Below, one piece after another: positions 23,015 through 36,545 of a DNA stretch of 64,000 nucleotides. Location of the stretch: the NCBI RefSeq assembly GCF_022682495.2, contig NC_071391.1:17893680-17957679 (forward strand). Direction: 5' to 3'. The position numbers were made by a program, and so were the translations under genes. The DNA comes from Desmodus rotundus. Lineage: Eukaryota > Chordata > Mammalia > Chiroptera > Phyllostomidae. The notes below the pieces were generated by a model that had not been told where the DNA came from, searched no databases, and was given only the letters and a program-made list of their open reading frames with translations. The first letter of the stretch is position 1, and each line of letters begins with the position of its first letter.

Positions 23015-25639
23015 TTTTGAAGTTGATTCAAAGAGGTTAACAGATCCATGATAGTTTCTTAACTTAACGAATGCTAGACTAAGAGTCCCTATTCTACACC
23101 AAGTCAAACATGAATGAAAATAAGCGTGCCTCCCCCCTCAGGAATGGATGAAAACATTAAATAAGTAAACGCGATTTAAGAATTCACAACTCTTTAATTA
23201 TTAGTCGCAACTGTTTTGTTATTGTTATTATCATCTCCACACTTTAAATATTGTTTTCAAGAATGGGGAAGACAGAGTTTTGAAGAACAGAAATACATTC
23301 AATTTCATAAAAATAAAGCCACCCATGTTTTCTTTAATTATTTAGGACATATTAACAGGTACTTGCAGATTTTATTTTACTTAGAAAAAATGAATTTATA
23401 AAATTACATTCCAAATGTGTCTTTAAAATGCAGTTTTTTAAAAAATAGTAACTTATCAGATGTCAATCAACTTTAAAACTTTTAAAGGTTGTTATTTAAA
23501 AGTAAAAAAAATAGGCTTTTTCATAGCATACTTGTCATTATTAAAGAAATTTCTCTAATATAAACAAATAAAAAATTCTACTCAGTTAATGTGTGTGTGG
23601 GGGGGGTGAGACACAAGCTCTAGAGATCTTTAGCTCACATATTTTTTATATTTCTTATTATCGGAACTCAATATTCTTATAAAATGCCTATCCCAGGTAA
23701 TAGCAGGGTTGATAAAGTCCCACCCTGCTCAGTCTTATGAATGGACGTATCTTCAGCTGGTAAACATTCCATGTATTTGATTCTATGCCATCGTGTGGTT
23801 CAGGGATTTCTAAATGGCTTGCTGAGATGATGTTGGATTTCTTCTCCTGAATTCCTTATCTACCTTGTTCCTGTACATCCTTGCAATTTTACAAAATACT
23901 TCATGCGTTCTCGTAAGACAGCTTATTTTGATCCAGAACCCCACACACGTGCTAGCTCAGTGGTTCATTTTGTGCTTCTACCACCTGGTTGTCAGCACCA
24001 TGCGTCACCAATCCCTGGCTGAGAGCCGGTAAACTGACCCAAACCCATTAATTCTGCCAGTAGAACCTTTAGAGCCAAGGCCTTCTAAAGCACTCTCCAT
24101 TTCCTCTGTCCTTTCCCACTCGTGATCTCGTGAGTCTACCGGAGATTATGTAGACAAGCTCTGTGACATAAGTGGAGTCACGACGGCTTTACTTGAAACC
24201 GCTAGTGTCTCCAGCTGTATGTACTGTCTTGCACTGGAACCCACTGGGGCCCCCACTCTCACTCCCCTTTCTTTCTCAACGATACCACTCTTCACAATTT
24301 CCTCATCTCCTATAATGTAACACAAATTTCTGGAGTCTTTATGGAATTTTAGTTTACAAAAAGTCTTTCTCAGTATCATTCTGGATGAATCAGTTACATC
24401 GGTTTGAATGAGTTTATTGTCTCCAATATCGTTCTTGCAATGACGTATTTTTTCTGCCATGGTACTTCCAATTTGAGCCCCCTAGATCACCATCCCCTTG
24501 GTACTGGTGATGCTTTGGGGCAATGAATACAGAGTAGTATGGGCAATGGTGGCTACTTAGTCTTGACCTCACTGTTCATGAGGGAGAAGAGCAAAACCTA
24601 GGATGGTGACTGGATTAGCAAAGGTGACGGCACGATTTCTCAGGTCTTCTAAGAACCTTCTACCAACCAAAGAACATCACCCACTAGAAATAGGAGGAAG
24701 ATAATGTGCAGAGGAATGAAGTTGCCTAGAACCATGGAATGGGAGATCAGGAAGGTGCTCTTAAAAATCATTTCGTCCAAACTGTATTTTAACCATTCTT
24801 ATTTCATGGCATCCCAGATAGCTCAATTCACTTGTCCAAAGTCTCTTGGTTATAAAGTTAGACTTCCTCTCAAGGTTTTGTGCTTTAAAAGAAATGGTTA
24901 TAGACAAAACAGAACTAACTTTAGTTCTCAACTTTAGATGTCTTTGGTCTAAGCTACTACGAAGCCTGGCAAGGCACATTCAGAATCTGAACACTTTCAT
25001 CCTCATTTCCAAGAGGAAACCTCCTGCAAGCATATGTGACTATCTTCATAATTTCACTGGTTTCCCACAGCACTCTTGCTCTGAAGACTGCCAGAGCCTT
25101 CACCATTGAGGTAGTCCTTTCTATTCATTAGAGATTTAAACAATTAAAAAAATTAAAAGGTAAGTATCTTACTCATGAAACACTTATTCCTTACTTCAAG
25201 TCCTTCATCATATATAAAAGTAAAATTTCTTAACACTGATTTAAGCTTAAATACCTTTTCTCCCATTCACAGATGAATTTTTTTCCTTGTTACTCTTTGA
25301 CCACAGCTGACCACTGAAAACACTTTCTGTATAAAATGATGGACAATTAGGCTCAAAGCTAGGAATTCTGATCCTACCATTTATTTAGCTGAATGACTTG
25401 TTAAGTAACTTGTACTTAAGAGAAAGTATCTGAGATAACAGGGATTTTCTGCTCACGTTGGAAGTAGGAAATATGTTTCTCAACTCTACAGATGAGGAAT
25501 ATGAAGGCATCTCCCAGGAAACACTTACGAATGCTGCCACTTTCTATCAATTAATTTATCTCCAGCTGGATGGAAAATCTCACCATAGCTCATAAATTAC
25601 TTTGTGAAATCATGTTATATGAGAAATTAGAGTTGCTTA

Positions 25640-25760
25640 GAGATTAGCTATTTCAAATTAACTCTTTTTACAGAAAAGGAAGCTGAGACTCAATAAGGAT
25701 ACTTTATTTGCCAAAGCCATATAGCAAGTCTATAGCAGAATTATGACAGCTCTTTCAGCA
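25640..25760 (+). repeat. MIR fragment
   Basis: 'cagaaaaggaagctgagact' and 'gccatatagcaagtctatag' match the 3' half of MIR. Confidence 0.65.
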
Positions 25761-26599
25761 TTCCAAGCCAACTCATCCAATCTACCATCCTTCCATAATC
25801 AGAAAAGTCCTATTATCAGCTCAGGGAATTGGGATTGCCTAATCCAAGCCTGAAAATTAACATCCTTTGGGGAGGAATATAGCAGCCATTCAGAAACAAC
25901 CAATTTTCAAGACACATACTCTTCTTGGAGGCAGACAGTGTTGGTATTCGTAGGATTCTTATTGATTTTAATTTTATTTTCTAGAAGGGAGCGATTCCTG
26001 GAAAGAAAAGTCTTTGTGACCCAGAAGGAATTATAATATATTTTAGTGATGTTTGGCTTATCAAAACATCTTTATTAGATGTTTTTGAATCAGATAACTT
26101 TTGAGATAAGAATGGAGAGTTTACTATGTATGTTTATGACTAGTCATTCTGTCTGAGAATTTGCAATCCAACTTTCCTTAAAATATTGGTGAAGAGCCCC
26201 TCCCTACAATATTTTCTCCCATTCCAGTTGTTCATCATCTTTTCCCAGCCCCTAGCCTTCTCTCTATATTACTATGTGTATTAAATATAACTTATGTATT
26301 CTCTCTCTCTCATACATACCACTTTTTGCTATATACTATGGTATTTTTACTGAAATATTGCAGACAGTTATTTTAAAAATAAATTCTTAGTAGGTTTTTG
26401 GAACTCTAGTAGAGGACAATTGACACAGTAGTCAAAAACAACTGGAACCTAGTATCAGAAGGAAGGAAAACACTTGACCCAGAGAAGCATAATCTGGAAC
26501 TGGAAATGGAAGAGATTTAAGTTAGTACAGGTCAGACACGGAGGAAGGCCTTTTTAAAAACTAAAAAGTAAGAGCAGGAAATTTAAAACATTCCTTTTG
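25761..26599. other. No gene seen
   Basis: AT-rich, nothing recognised. Confidence 0.6.
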
Positions 26600-27180
26600 T
26601 GTATCATATTCATTTATTCATTCATCTATTCAACAAACATTTTTTAAACTACTGTTATGCACCAGACACTATTCGTAGTACTCAGGATACTCAATGGACA
26701 AAATCAATAATATCTATTCTTCTAAGAAGCTCCTATTGTACAGGAGGGAGAGAGACAATGAATTACATACTTCAAATAATTAAAGTATATAGTTGATGCT
26801 TGCTAAGGGAAAATGTGCTGAGGAATTAGTTGCTGCAGAACTAGAGTTGGGCGGGGTAAGCCTCCTTGAGAAGATGCCATTTGAGCAAAGACCTGATTGG
26901 GGGTGAGGGAGGTAGTCATGTGGATGTCCAGGGAAAGAGCTTTCCAAGTAGAGCAACCACTCATTACAAATCTCTCAAGGTGTAAAAACAGATGACATTA
27001 TGGAGAGAAAAAGTGACTGAATGAAAGTGAAGGAAGGGAGACTTGGAGGAGATGAGGTCACCAAAGTAATCGTGGCACCCATTGCAGAGGCAGACTACAT
27101 CTGAGTCAGTGTTGTTACCACCAGCACTCAGTATAGAGTTAATGCTCAGTGCACGCTAGAAGAATGACTGAATGTACAAG
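26600..27180 (-). repeat. L2 remnant
   Basis: 'tcatctattcaacaaacatt', 'tgttatgcaccagacactat', 'ctccttgagaagatgccatt' and 'ccagggaaagagctttccaa' are successive L2 3' segments in reverse. Confidence 0.72.
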
Positions 27181-28109
27181 TGAGAGTATGGCTAGAATTT
27201 GATAACATTGCCTGCCATTGAAGAGTAAGGATCAGGGTGATGCCTGCTACCCAGGATGGCTAAATATAGGTGTGTATGCTAACATGATAATGAATTGGGC
27301 TTGCTTTAAGTGTTTTTGAGGTGAAAGAGATCAAACAATAATTTAAATCCAGTATTGTACGTAATGAGACAATATAATTAACGTCACCATGTCTGAATTG
27401 GTTTATTTCATGTTTATTTTACTTTTTCTCTCCACTCTTCTCACTTGTTCCTCCTTTTATTGCTCTCTTCCCTTCAACTTCCATTTCTCTTCCATTCTGA
27501 CCTCACCCTGAGCTAGTCTGAGCCTGTGGAACTGACGGTCTGTAGCAGTGGTTCACTCAGGTTTAAAGAGTTTTAGATTAACAGCAGCAAGGTAGAGAGG
27601 CCTGCACTGCATGCTACTGAACCCCTGTAAAGCTGAGAGCAAGTACACAAGCAACCTTCTCTCTAATCATCAAAAATATCCCATCCCTTTCTCCTTGTCA
27701 GTGTGTCCTTGGAGGAGTGTGCAAGTTTCCCTGCTGGCTAAATGCATATAAAGGCTGATCCTTTTAGCAGTTAATTTATCTGCCATTACCTTCACTAAGC
27801 AACTAGTCCAGTTGTGATAGCATCATGAATAAGAAAGAGAACTGGTAGATTTTAGTAGAGCTCTCAGGATCTTAAATACCTATATGATTTAACACTTCCA
27901 CACCACAAGGTGTGTGTAGGTGAGACTTCTTCATTTCTCTCATGAATATAAGGTTTATGGTGATCTTGGAGGGAGCTGGCATTTTTTTACAACTTAATAT
28001 TTACCTTGATACCATTTGGGCTGTCATTGCTCTGATCCCTCCCTCCACACTTTCACCTGCAAGAAGCAGCAAAAAACAAAATATACCCAGACCTCCTCCT
28101 TTCTAAGAT
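27181..28109. other. No gene seen
   Basis: Nothing recognised with confidence. Confidence 0.6.
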
Positions 28110-28520
28110 GATTTTTTGGCATTTATTTTTATTAGATTAATGCTTGGTCATTGTGAAAAATACACACTGTATAAAAGAATAAAACAAAACACAAATTCTC
28201 TGACTCCAAGTCCCCCATTCCTCAGAGGTTATCAGTGTTAACAGTTTAAAGTGAATTCTGCATTTTTTTCTATGCTTAATCAGTATAGTAAGGATATTCA
28301 TAATTTTGAAGATAATGCATTTGAACCAGGCAATCTGGGCTGCCTTATTCTCTATACATCATTCCATGTTGTTGTATGTAAATCTTCATTCTTTCCAATG
28401 ATTAATCAGTATTGCTAGGTAGATTACTGTGTGTTTTACTGGTCACTCTTTGATGTTCTTTTCACCTTATCATTGTTGAAAACAATGCTAGAAATTCCTG
28501 TGCATACATATTTGTATGCA
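28110..28520 (-). mobile_element. Old L1 fragment
   Basis: 'cagaggttatcagtgttaac', 'cattccatgttgttgtatgt' and 'attgttgaaaacaatgctag' are diverged forms of an old L1 3' UTR in reverse. Confidence 0.62.
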
Positions 28521-30329
28521 TAGAAATCTATTTGATGATGATTGAAATATATTGAAAGTGCTTTTAAAAGTACTTCATATTTTTTAAAAGCACTTCATAT
28601 TTTTTTAAAAGCAAGCTGTATAGAGGAAATCTATAAGAAAGTAGCTGCAAAACAGCCCTTATTTCATGCAACACCCACAAAATATAGGTCCTGACCAAAA
28701 GGTGGATCATGTTTAATTCTTCTTCTGGGAAAAGAGACAAATTGCAATAACATACAAGTATTTAAGGTGCTTTAGCATGCAGAAATAAAACGTGAAAATA
28801 TAGCTCTTAAATTAGAAGTTTCATTCAGAACCCTACCTTCATCAGAAGAATCTAGTTAGCTCATGCTCCACTCACATACCATTCTTGAAAGAAACTGCAG
28901 GTTTCTCAGAGCAGCTGTGCCACATTTTGCTAAGGCCACTTAAATTTCATAGATCTATGGAAAGATTAATTAAAGTGATCTGCACTCCTCTCTATGGTAA
29001 AGATGTAGTTCACCTTGCCTGGATTGCAAGGCCCTCCAGAATATGTTGTTTCCTGCTTTTATCCAGTGGTTTGCTGGTAAATGTTTAACAACTGGCTTTC
29101 CTCCCCACATATATATGATATGAATATACACATACATATGTTAACTATAAATTTTATTGATATAATGTATATGCAGCTTGGAATTTATAATTATTAATGA
29201 CATATGCAATACACTTTATTCCAAATAGCTAATTGATTCTCATACAATGCTCTCATTGATTTTAGTGGAACTGTATTCATAGCCAATCTGTTTGCAATGC
29301 ATGCGAATGTAATTCCAACACGAATGTTGATTAGTATTTTAGTATGTTAAGAACTAAGTACAAAAGGGAAGCAATGAAACAAAGCTATCAAGGTGGTGTA
29401 ACTGAACACAGAATTCGGAAATGCGCAGTAGCTTACTGTTATGTAGTATTTCTACCATACATTACAATCGACATCGATAAAAGGAAAAAGCAGTAAAATA
29501 ACTAGGAAGTGAGGAGTTTTGAATTTGTTTTGCCTTTGCTTTTAATTGAAAATGTATATATTTTCATTTTTAACAATGGCTGCTCAATAACCAACACAAA
29601 ATTCTTAAAAGTTTGGTAACTATTCAAGTGGCTCCAGCTCACTACTACTTAATATCTCGCCACTTCCCAAAGGGTAGAATCTGCATTCAGATTGTCTCTC
29701 AATGATTCTCAAGGTTAATGGACAATAAGAATTTTAGGTTCCAGTCATGCAAAGATTTAATGGAGTTCGCATTTTTGACAAAATGAATCTAATGGGCTGA
29801 GCTTTTTAAAAGTACAAGAAAAGATTACCTACTCTGCATAAATCTTGAGATTCTATCAGGATTCTCTTACTGAAATGATTATTTTAGAATAATCAAATTA
29901 AAATAATTAGTAAAGGAAGATAATATCCTATGGTAAAAGATGCTGTACCTTCTAACAAGAAACCATCCTTGAACCTGACAATGTGTTCAGACAGAAAAGA
30001 ATTCTTTAAGTTTAAAGTTATTTAAAAATTTTACATTTCTCATTCCAGGCTTAGGGAAATGTAAAATAATTAACTCCTTCTTCAAAAAAATATATTTCAA
30101 ATAGTGAGGTCATTATAGCATCCCATTCTTGTCTCTTCAATTATTTGGGGGACAAGGAACACCCTTTCTCACCTGTGTCTTTGAAACACTTTGTTGCCTT
30201 TTTATGATGATTATTATATGAACTGTAACTTCCTTTACTACTTACTACTCATTTCACTTGTAAATGCTGTACTTTTCTTCACCTAGAACTCTGTGACAAA
30301 TTATATATGTGTGTGTGTGGACTGAATAT
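28521..30329. other. No gene seen
   Basis: AT-rich, free of recognised repeats. The part near 29220-29500 could be conserved but this cannot be judged from one sequence. Confidence 0.55.
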
Positions 30330-31140
30330 ACAATTGAAATAAGATTAGTATTAACTGGGCAGAATTTATCTGAGAGGCTAGAGAGAGCATCCACTACAGG
30401 GCTAACACAATCGCAGAAGCGGTGGCCTTGCCTTGGTGGAATGTGATCTCACCTCGCTGAGGAAGATGACTTTGCAGATTCTCCGCACCATTTTGCTTTT
30501 TATGGTTGCATTTAATGGTATGACATCCTATGACAATTATCATTATTTTTGTCTCAATTTTCCCTCTGAAGCAGCTTTGACACAGATCAATGCCTCTCAG
30601 TGTCGTTTTTTATGGAGCTGCAACATCAGAAACTGACAGCTGGAAATCTTAATTGGTCCAGTGACAGAAAATATAATGACTGCTCAGTGACTTATTTTAT
30701 CTGACCTTGTGTTTAATTCAAAGGTAAACTTTTATCTCACTACTGGAAAACACAAAGTTGTGCGGTGATGAGTGCAGCAGATGGGCCAGAGAAAGGCCTT
30801 TCTTTTGGGGAAAAAAATGTGCTATTGGTTTGGGGGCTATTATTAAATTAGGGTTTAAGTGGTGGTCTCAAATAATAGATACCAATGGTCTCCTTGCCCG
30901 TTTGAACTGCCAACCTCTCTGCTGTGCCTGTCATACAAATGGCAGCAGGCACCAAATACAGCATGGAAGGTTGCCCACAAGTGACTGGCTGGAGGCCCTA
31001 TCACAAAGGCCACCAGACAGCTGTCAAGCAGACTGGCATTTGATCATTACCGACTTGGTCTGGAGCCCAGTGATTTTGACCCAGAGGCAAAATGTTTCCT
31101 ATAATACCACACAAATTGCCCAGTCCTCCTGATCCTGGAG
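30330..31140. other. Unassigned block, possibly conserved; holds a possible exon-like start
   Basis: No known repeat. GC and CpG content look higher than the surroundings (for example 'aatcgcagaagcggtggcct'). At 30466 a start codon gives 'MTLQILRTILLFMVAFN', a hydrophobic signal-like stretch, followed directly by a possible splice donor ('aatg|gtatga' at 30517/30518). A 124-residue open frame at 30758-31132 resembles no protein I know. This could be a conserved enhancer, an unannotated first exon, or chance. I do not call a gene. Confidence 0.25.
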
Positions 31141-31586
31141 AGAAAGCTGCTTCTAGAATAAGAATATTGGATTTGTGCAACTGAGCTCAGTTATTAAACT
31201 AAGTTTTCAAGTATGTCCTGTTGGCAGTTAAAAACTGATATATTAACAAAGTATTAAATCCTCAAAATCTTTTATTCACCTTGGGCAAAGATGTAGCATG
31301 GAAAAGGAAATGACCTGATACAGTAAATTTAAAAAAAAATGTGCTGCAGTTAGGTGAAAAAGACATCTCTGGGCTTTATTTCCAAAGTTTGCCAAATTCA
31401 CGTGGAAACCATGACTGCTAGAGTATTCATATATAAATCATAACTTCAAGTCTTCTTTAGAGTTTTGACTGATTATGCTGATGATGATGATAATGATTGT
31501 AGTATAACAGTGGTGAATTGAATGTTCTTTTTTTATTTTCTACAGACATATTATTAATGTTTTCTTCCTATATCAATAATACTATT
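31141..31586. other. No gene seen
   Basis: A short (TGA)n run near 31478, otherwise nothing recognised. Confidence 0.6.
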
Positions 31587-31743
31587 GGGCCCTGGCCAGT
31601 GTGGCTTAGTTGGCTGGGACATCAACCCATAGACTGAAAGGTTGAATTTCCAGTCAAGGGCACATACCCAGGTTGTGGGTTCGATCCCTGTTTGGGGTGC
31701 TTATGAGAAGGCAACCAATCAGTGATGTTTCTCACATCAGTGT

Positions 31744-31774
<31 letters not shown>

Positions 31775-31800
31775 AAAGCAATGAAAACAATGACAGCTGA
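31587..31800 (+). mobile_element. Ves-type bat SINE (diverged)
   Basis: Starts 'ggccctggccagtgtggctt', with a repeated core ('cagtcaagggcacataccca', 'gttcgatccctgtttggggt'), 'gaaggcaaccaatcagtgat', a (TC)n body at about 31748-31775 and an A-rich end. The head is degenerate and I could not assign a clean TSD. Confidence 0.88.
31748..31775. repeat. (TC)n run in the SINE body
   Basis: About 13 TC units, part of the CT-rich end of the SINE at 31587. Confidence 0.9.
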
Positions 31801-31894
31801 GAATAAAAGAAGAACATATATAGTATATATCAAGGCTATATAGTATATAGATAGTAAAAAGCATAGACTTTAGACTTTAACATTTAAACAAATA

Positions 31895-32075
31895 AAGTAA
31901 AATAAAGACCTGGATTGGGATTCTGACTCCAACACTCAAAAGCTATCAAGCCACAGTTTCATCTCTAAAGAAACTACTACATGGGTCTGTTGAAAGAATT
32001 GACATAAGTCATGAGAAGCAATTAGTACAGTGCCCAACACAAAATTAATAGTCAATAGATTTCAGCTTGTTCATG
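31895..32075 (-). repeat. MIR copy
   Basis: 'ggattctgactccaacactc', 'cacagtttcatctctaaaga' and 'cagtgcccaacacaaaatta' match MIR in reverse. Confidence 0.65.
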
Positions 32076-32129
32076 TTCCTTTCAATTCAGTAAGTGCTGA
32101 GCTAGTGTGTTCCTCAGTAACTCATTCAC

Positions 32130-32315
32130 CAGACTGCAATTAAGGGAAGGGACAATGAGGTGGGGGAAGGGTTTTCAAGAACTTGTACAAAGGACACATG
32201 TACAAAAACAAAGAGAGGTAGGATCAAGGGTGGGGAGTAGGGATGGCTGGGGTGGGGGGAATGGTGGGGGTAAAATGGATATAGCTGTACTTGAACAACA
32301 ATTAAATTTTTAAAA
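32130..32315 (+). mobile_element. L1 3' UTR fragment
   Basis: G-rich sequence ending 'cttgaacaacaattaaattt' and an A-run. The body 'caagaacttgtacaaaggac' aligns with 'caaggaacatgtataaagga' in the insertion at 4354-4599, so both are 5'-truncated copies of the same L1 3' end. No clean TSD. Confidence 0.75.
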
Positions 32316-35300
32316 AAGGAATGGTTCACTCAGCATGTTTCTCCACCAGACGCATCTTTGTCTTAGTCCAAGACTCCCAAGAAGCAGACACATAGACAGA
32401 ATTTTCTAAAAATTAAGACCTTTGAAAGAAAATGGAGACAGAGTTGAGAGGAAGGCTGTTGGAACCATCAGACCAGGAAGCCCTCTCATCCCAAGTGAAG
32501 GAGGAAGGAAAGGGAGGTTGAGTGGAAGCATCCTAGATTGCCGAGCAGACTAAGGAAGATGAGTCAGGCTATCAGGGGGTCCTCAAGACAGAGGCAGCTG
32601 TCAGAGGAGTCCCTTGTCTTATAGAGACAAACCTACTATGCTTCATCATTGGCTGGAAGCAGCTTGAGTGGTAGCATAGCCTTAGTACAAATGTGGCAAT
32701 TGATTTTAGATTACAACGTCTGGGTTCCTTCAGTTAAGCTTTGTGAAGTACGAGGTGGGGGGCACATTCTCATGGACTCCACAATTGCCTTGCCTTTAAA
32801 AACTGTGATTGTGTTTTAACTGTAATTAACTCGTTTATTCCTTCCATTTAAAAATAAATCTATTTACAATATTTGCTTGACTGCTCCAGGTGTTGACTAG
32901 TGTTGACTGTTCAGTTGTTTGCATCCTTCTGATAATTTATATTCTGCATAAGCACTTAATATGTAAAATCCTTTCTTTAGTGTCTTTGTAACTGACCCTG
33001 TGGCTAAATATCCAGCCTACCCATCCCCCACCTAGGCCTCCTACTGCCTTTATTATCTGCTTCATTCCTTCTCATATTTCCTGTGACTTTAAGGATCAGT
33101 TGGCAATAAGTCCTCACCTAACTACCCAGGCTCAGTCAGATCTTCTTAATAAAATCTTACACTGGATCTACATGATTTGTAGAATCCAGCATAAAATTAA
33201 ATTGTGGAAACCCTTATACAAAAATCAAAACAAAAGTGTTATTAAAGGTACTAGAGTATAAAGATTTTACCTTCTTTTTCTGCTTCTCTTTACTTGCCAG
33301 GGTGCTTTTATAATTATTTAATATTACAAGTAAATTTTTTATATTTTAATTATTAGCATTAATTATATAAATTATAGAATGAAAGTTTATTACATTTTGA
33401 TAATTGTCTTTATAGCATGCAATGCCAGATTTAATGCCAAACATGAGTTTAGCATGTAGACAAAAATAGAAATTATGTGATTCATGTTTGTAGCTCATCC
33501 ATGCATGGGTATTTCCTTCTTGCCACACAGTGGAACTGTTACAAAAAGATAAATTTAGATGTTTTTATTTCAGTTCTGGAGCTGTACACATTCTACCATG
33601 TTCTGTACTTTCAGCTTAGTGATGGATAAAGAAGGACTGAAAGGAAAAGAGACTTTTGGTTACCTTATCTTCAGCTTCAAAGTCATTGTCTTTAGCATAG
33701 GTGGTTGGGTAATACAGAGAAGTAAAGGAGTAAGAAAGGATATGTAGACTTTCTTGGTTACTCAGGTTCACTTTAGTATCTTTAGCCTCATTTTGCATTC
33801 AAAGTTCTGGGTAAAACAGAAAGCGTTGCGTCTAGGGTCTGTCAGTATGCCTGCTTACTCAGTCTTAGATGTAACGTACTTATAATCCTAAGTATCACTG
33901 AACTCCCACCTATCATGAGGCCACCAAAATTGGGGTAACCATGAATTGTGACACTCACATTGTGCTATCTCCTTGGCTCTTGCACATGGTCCATTATATT
34001 GCACTTAATTATAACTCACAGTTTCAAACTTGAAATTATCAGCAATTTCAATACAGTAATGGAAGAGCATTAAAGGCAGACAGAGGCCTGACTGAGAATG
34101 AGCTTTCATGAGATTTCTCAGATCTTGTGCCTATGAAGCTGGGCCTGCTGACAGCATCGTGTGCTTTTAAACCGAATTTCTTATAGCATCTGTGACATTA
34201 TAGCCAGGAAATTATTTAACATATGCCAAGCCATTCACTGCATGAAGATGATGATTTTTAGATTTCTCATTCAGTAAATATTTTCAAGTATACAAATAGA
34301 TAGATAAAATACTTTGATAGGAAGACCAGTAATCTGAAATCTTCATGACCAGGTTTCAAAGAATGACTTAAAACTGTGTCTTCCTCTCCTCCTGGGGTTA
34401 GATTTCACTTTCTAATTTTGTGTGCTCTGCTTGATCAAACTTTAGCTAAAAAAGAATCCATACTATTGCTATACGTTGTAAGATAAGATTATTCCTTTTT
34501 CCTGTGTGCATACGTGTATGCGTACCCACCTGCTTTGATGAATACACCACTTCCATGCTTATGAAAGAAGCTGCCCATTTCATCAATAATAGATTTTCAC
34601 ATTGCTCAGGTTCCAAAAGGGAATGCTTCTTCTACTTTTACAGGTTTTATTTCAGTATCTGCACAAAGTGAAATAAAATTTCATTTAACTATGTCAAAAC
34701 CAATAGTGACTCACTGCTATTTGCTTTCTTTTGTATAAATTTTAATGCATTTTTAATTCCACCCCACTGGTTGGTAAACCAACCATTACAGTTACTGCTG
34801 CTCTATAATGCATTTCAGTCATTTCTAATAAATCCAGGCTTTAAGATGGCTTATCATTATCTCTGTAAGCTACTAGAAATGATTCTCTCCCTGAACTGCT
34901 GGGTCCTGCAGCACTCTAGCTAATGAAAGTAGATTTGGGCACACTATTGAAATAAACAAAACTGCTGAGTTATTTTTTTAGCCATCTATTATGTTCCACA
35001 AAATCTATAATTTCACATTCTGGCCTTCTTTGCAGAAGTTACTCATGTAAATGACAATCCTCTGGTCCCCTGGGATTGTGCTTCCTTTCTTTTACATGAT
35101 TAAAAATAAATCCATCTATGGAAGTCTAGAATTTCCATAAACTTTAAATAGAAAACATTTTAAGCACAATTACCCTTTCACTATTTTTTAGCAATAAAAG
35201 AATAGATGTAGTATATAAAAATGTTGGTATATAATCATCTATAAAAGTCAAATGAATGAGTAAATTTAGATCCAATATTCATATAGTACAGAAATTTAAC

Positions 35301-35379
35301 ACAATACGGTGAGAAGTATACATAATTCTTAGATTCGAGACTGGATTTTGGTCAGTACTTCTGCCACTGGTATGATCTG
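32316..35379. other. No gene seen
   Basis: Mostly AT-rich and unassigned. A 7-bp-arm inverted repeat 'ggttggtaaaccaacc' lies at 34769-34784, probably chance. Confidence 0.6.
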
Positions 35380-35890
35380 ATATGGATTCATAGGTATTTG
35401 GGGCACCTTATAGCAAGACTATAGTGATGAATAAGGAGAACGCAATTTCTCTCCTCAGGGAACTTGTAGTCAGGATCAGGGACTTGATTGTCACTTTTCC
35501 ATCATGAGTCCTTCTGGCTTTAAAATAACATTCATTTAATCCCACAAATATCTTCTGGGTATTTAATAGAGATTGTCCAAGGTTATCCGAGGTACAAAGA
35601 TAAATCTTAGCTAGCTCTTGATTTTGAGATACTTGTAGTCTATAAATATCATTTTTGAATGGAGAATACATGAAATGCTACAGGAAGATTTAGTTGATAT
35701 GCCATAGCAACAAGAAGTGAAAAATATTTCCAGTGAGTGAAATCAAGGCTTCCTGGGGCAAATCATGTGCAAAGTGGGTCTTGGGAGATGAAGAAGATTT
35801 ATATGTGTTGAAGATGAGGGGAAAATGAGAATTCTAAGCAGGAGGATAAAAGAAGACTTGAGGAAGGAAAGACTCGGCAAGAATGTAATA
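35380..35890 (-). repeat. L2 remnant
   Basis: 'gacttgattgtcacttttcc', 'gatacttgtagtctataaat', 'caaggcttcctggggcaaat' and 'aagcaggaggataaaagaag' fit a diverged L2 3' region in reverse. Confidence 0.55.
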
Positions 35891-35989
35891 TATCCCTCTG
35901 TGGCTGGGTACAGAGTGGGTGGATGCTGTGGGTGTCCTAGCCTCCTTTCCTTGAATGGCCTGGTCTGGTGAAGTCCTCATTTATGAGGA

Positions 35990-36240
35990 GGCCTAGTCCA
36001 AATATTGCCTTTTCAGTGCAGCTTTCTCTGCTTCTCCCCAATATACCTTTTCAAAAGAACCAATGACACCTGCCATGGACCAGAGCTTGGCACTGACATG
36101 CTCTAATACGGTAATTTATTTATAATTCCGTTAGTCTTACAAGATTTCAAGTTCCTTAGAGGCAAGTACAATGTCTGGCTTTTTAATCCTCTTTATTGTA
36201 TAGAGGTGTTCTGGCTAAATAGAAGTTGAGTTGAGTTAGA
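35990..36240 (+). repeat. L2 fragment
   Basis: 'caagttccttagaggcaagt' and 'acaatgtctggctttttaat' fit the 3' region of L2. Confidence 0.5.
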
Positions 36241-36344
36241 ATCGTGAAAAGGTGTGATTACAAAAATGGATTAGAACCATTATGGAGGGGTCTTAAATGC
36301 CAGGCTTAAAACCTGAAAACCCCTAGAGTCTTTCTTCTTGAATA

Positions 36345-36545
36345 TAGCTAATAATTTTTGTTCTGGGCACTATTTTAAGCGCTGTGCATAATCTATTTTA
36401 TATGGTCTTCAGAAGAACCTAATGACATAGGCAGTATCATTCCCATGTTAAAGTAAGCAACCTGTGACCTGGTGTTTCAGTGATGGGCCCAGAATCACAG
36501 TGAGTTGATGGTGGAGCCAGGACTTGAGCACTGGCAACTTGACTC
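36345..36545 (+). repeat. MIR copy
   Basis: 'ctgggcactattttaagcgc', 'cataggcagtatcattccca', 'gtggagccaggacttgagca' and 'cttgactccag' cover most of MIR in order. Confidence 0.75.

Larger units (their letters stand above)
21641..25639. other. No gene seen
   Basis: Purine tracts at 21703-21770 and 21890-21935, a CA run at 22998 and a G-run near 23599. A 104-codon minus-strand frame at 24146-24460 resembles no protein I know. Confidence 0.55.

Noticed and set aside
24146..24460. 104-codon minus-strand open frame starting 'MAEKIRHCKNDIGDNK'
   Set aside because: Looks protein-like at first, but I recognise no family and there is no supporting context. Left as unassigned.
30758..31132. 124-codon open frame as a gene
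   Set aside because: Cysteine-rich but no known motif. Kept only as part of an unassigned block.
34769..34784. Inverted repeat 'ggttggtaaaccaacc' as a terminator or protein site
   Set aside because: Seven-base arms are expected by chance in 64 kb, and no context supports a function.
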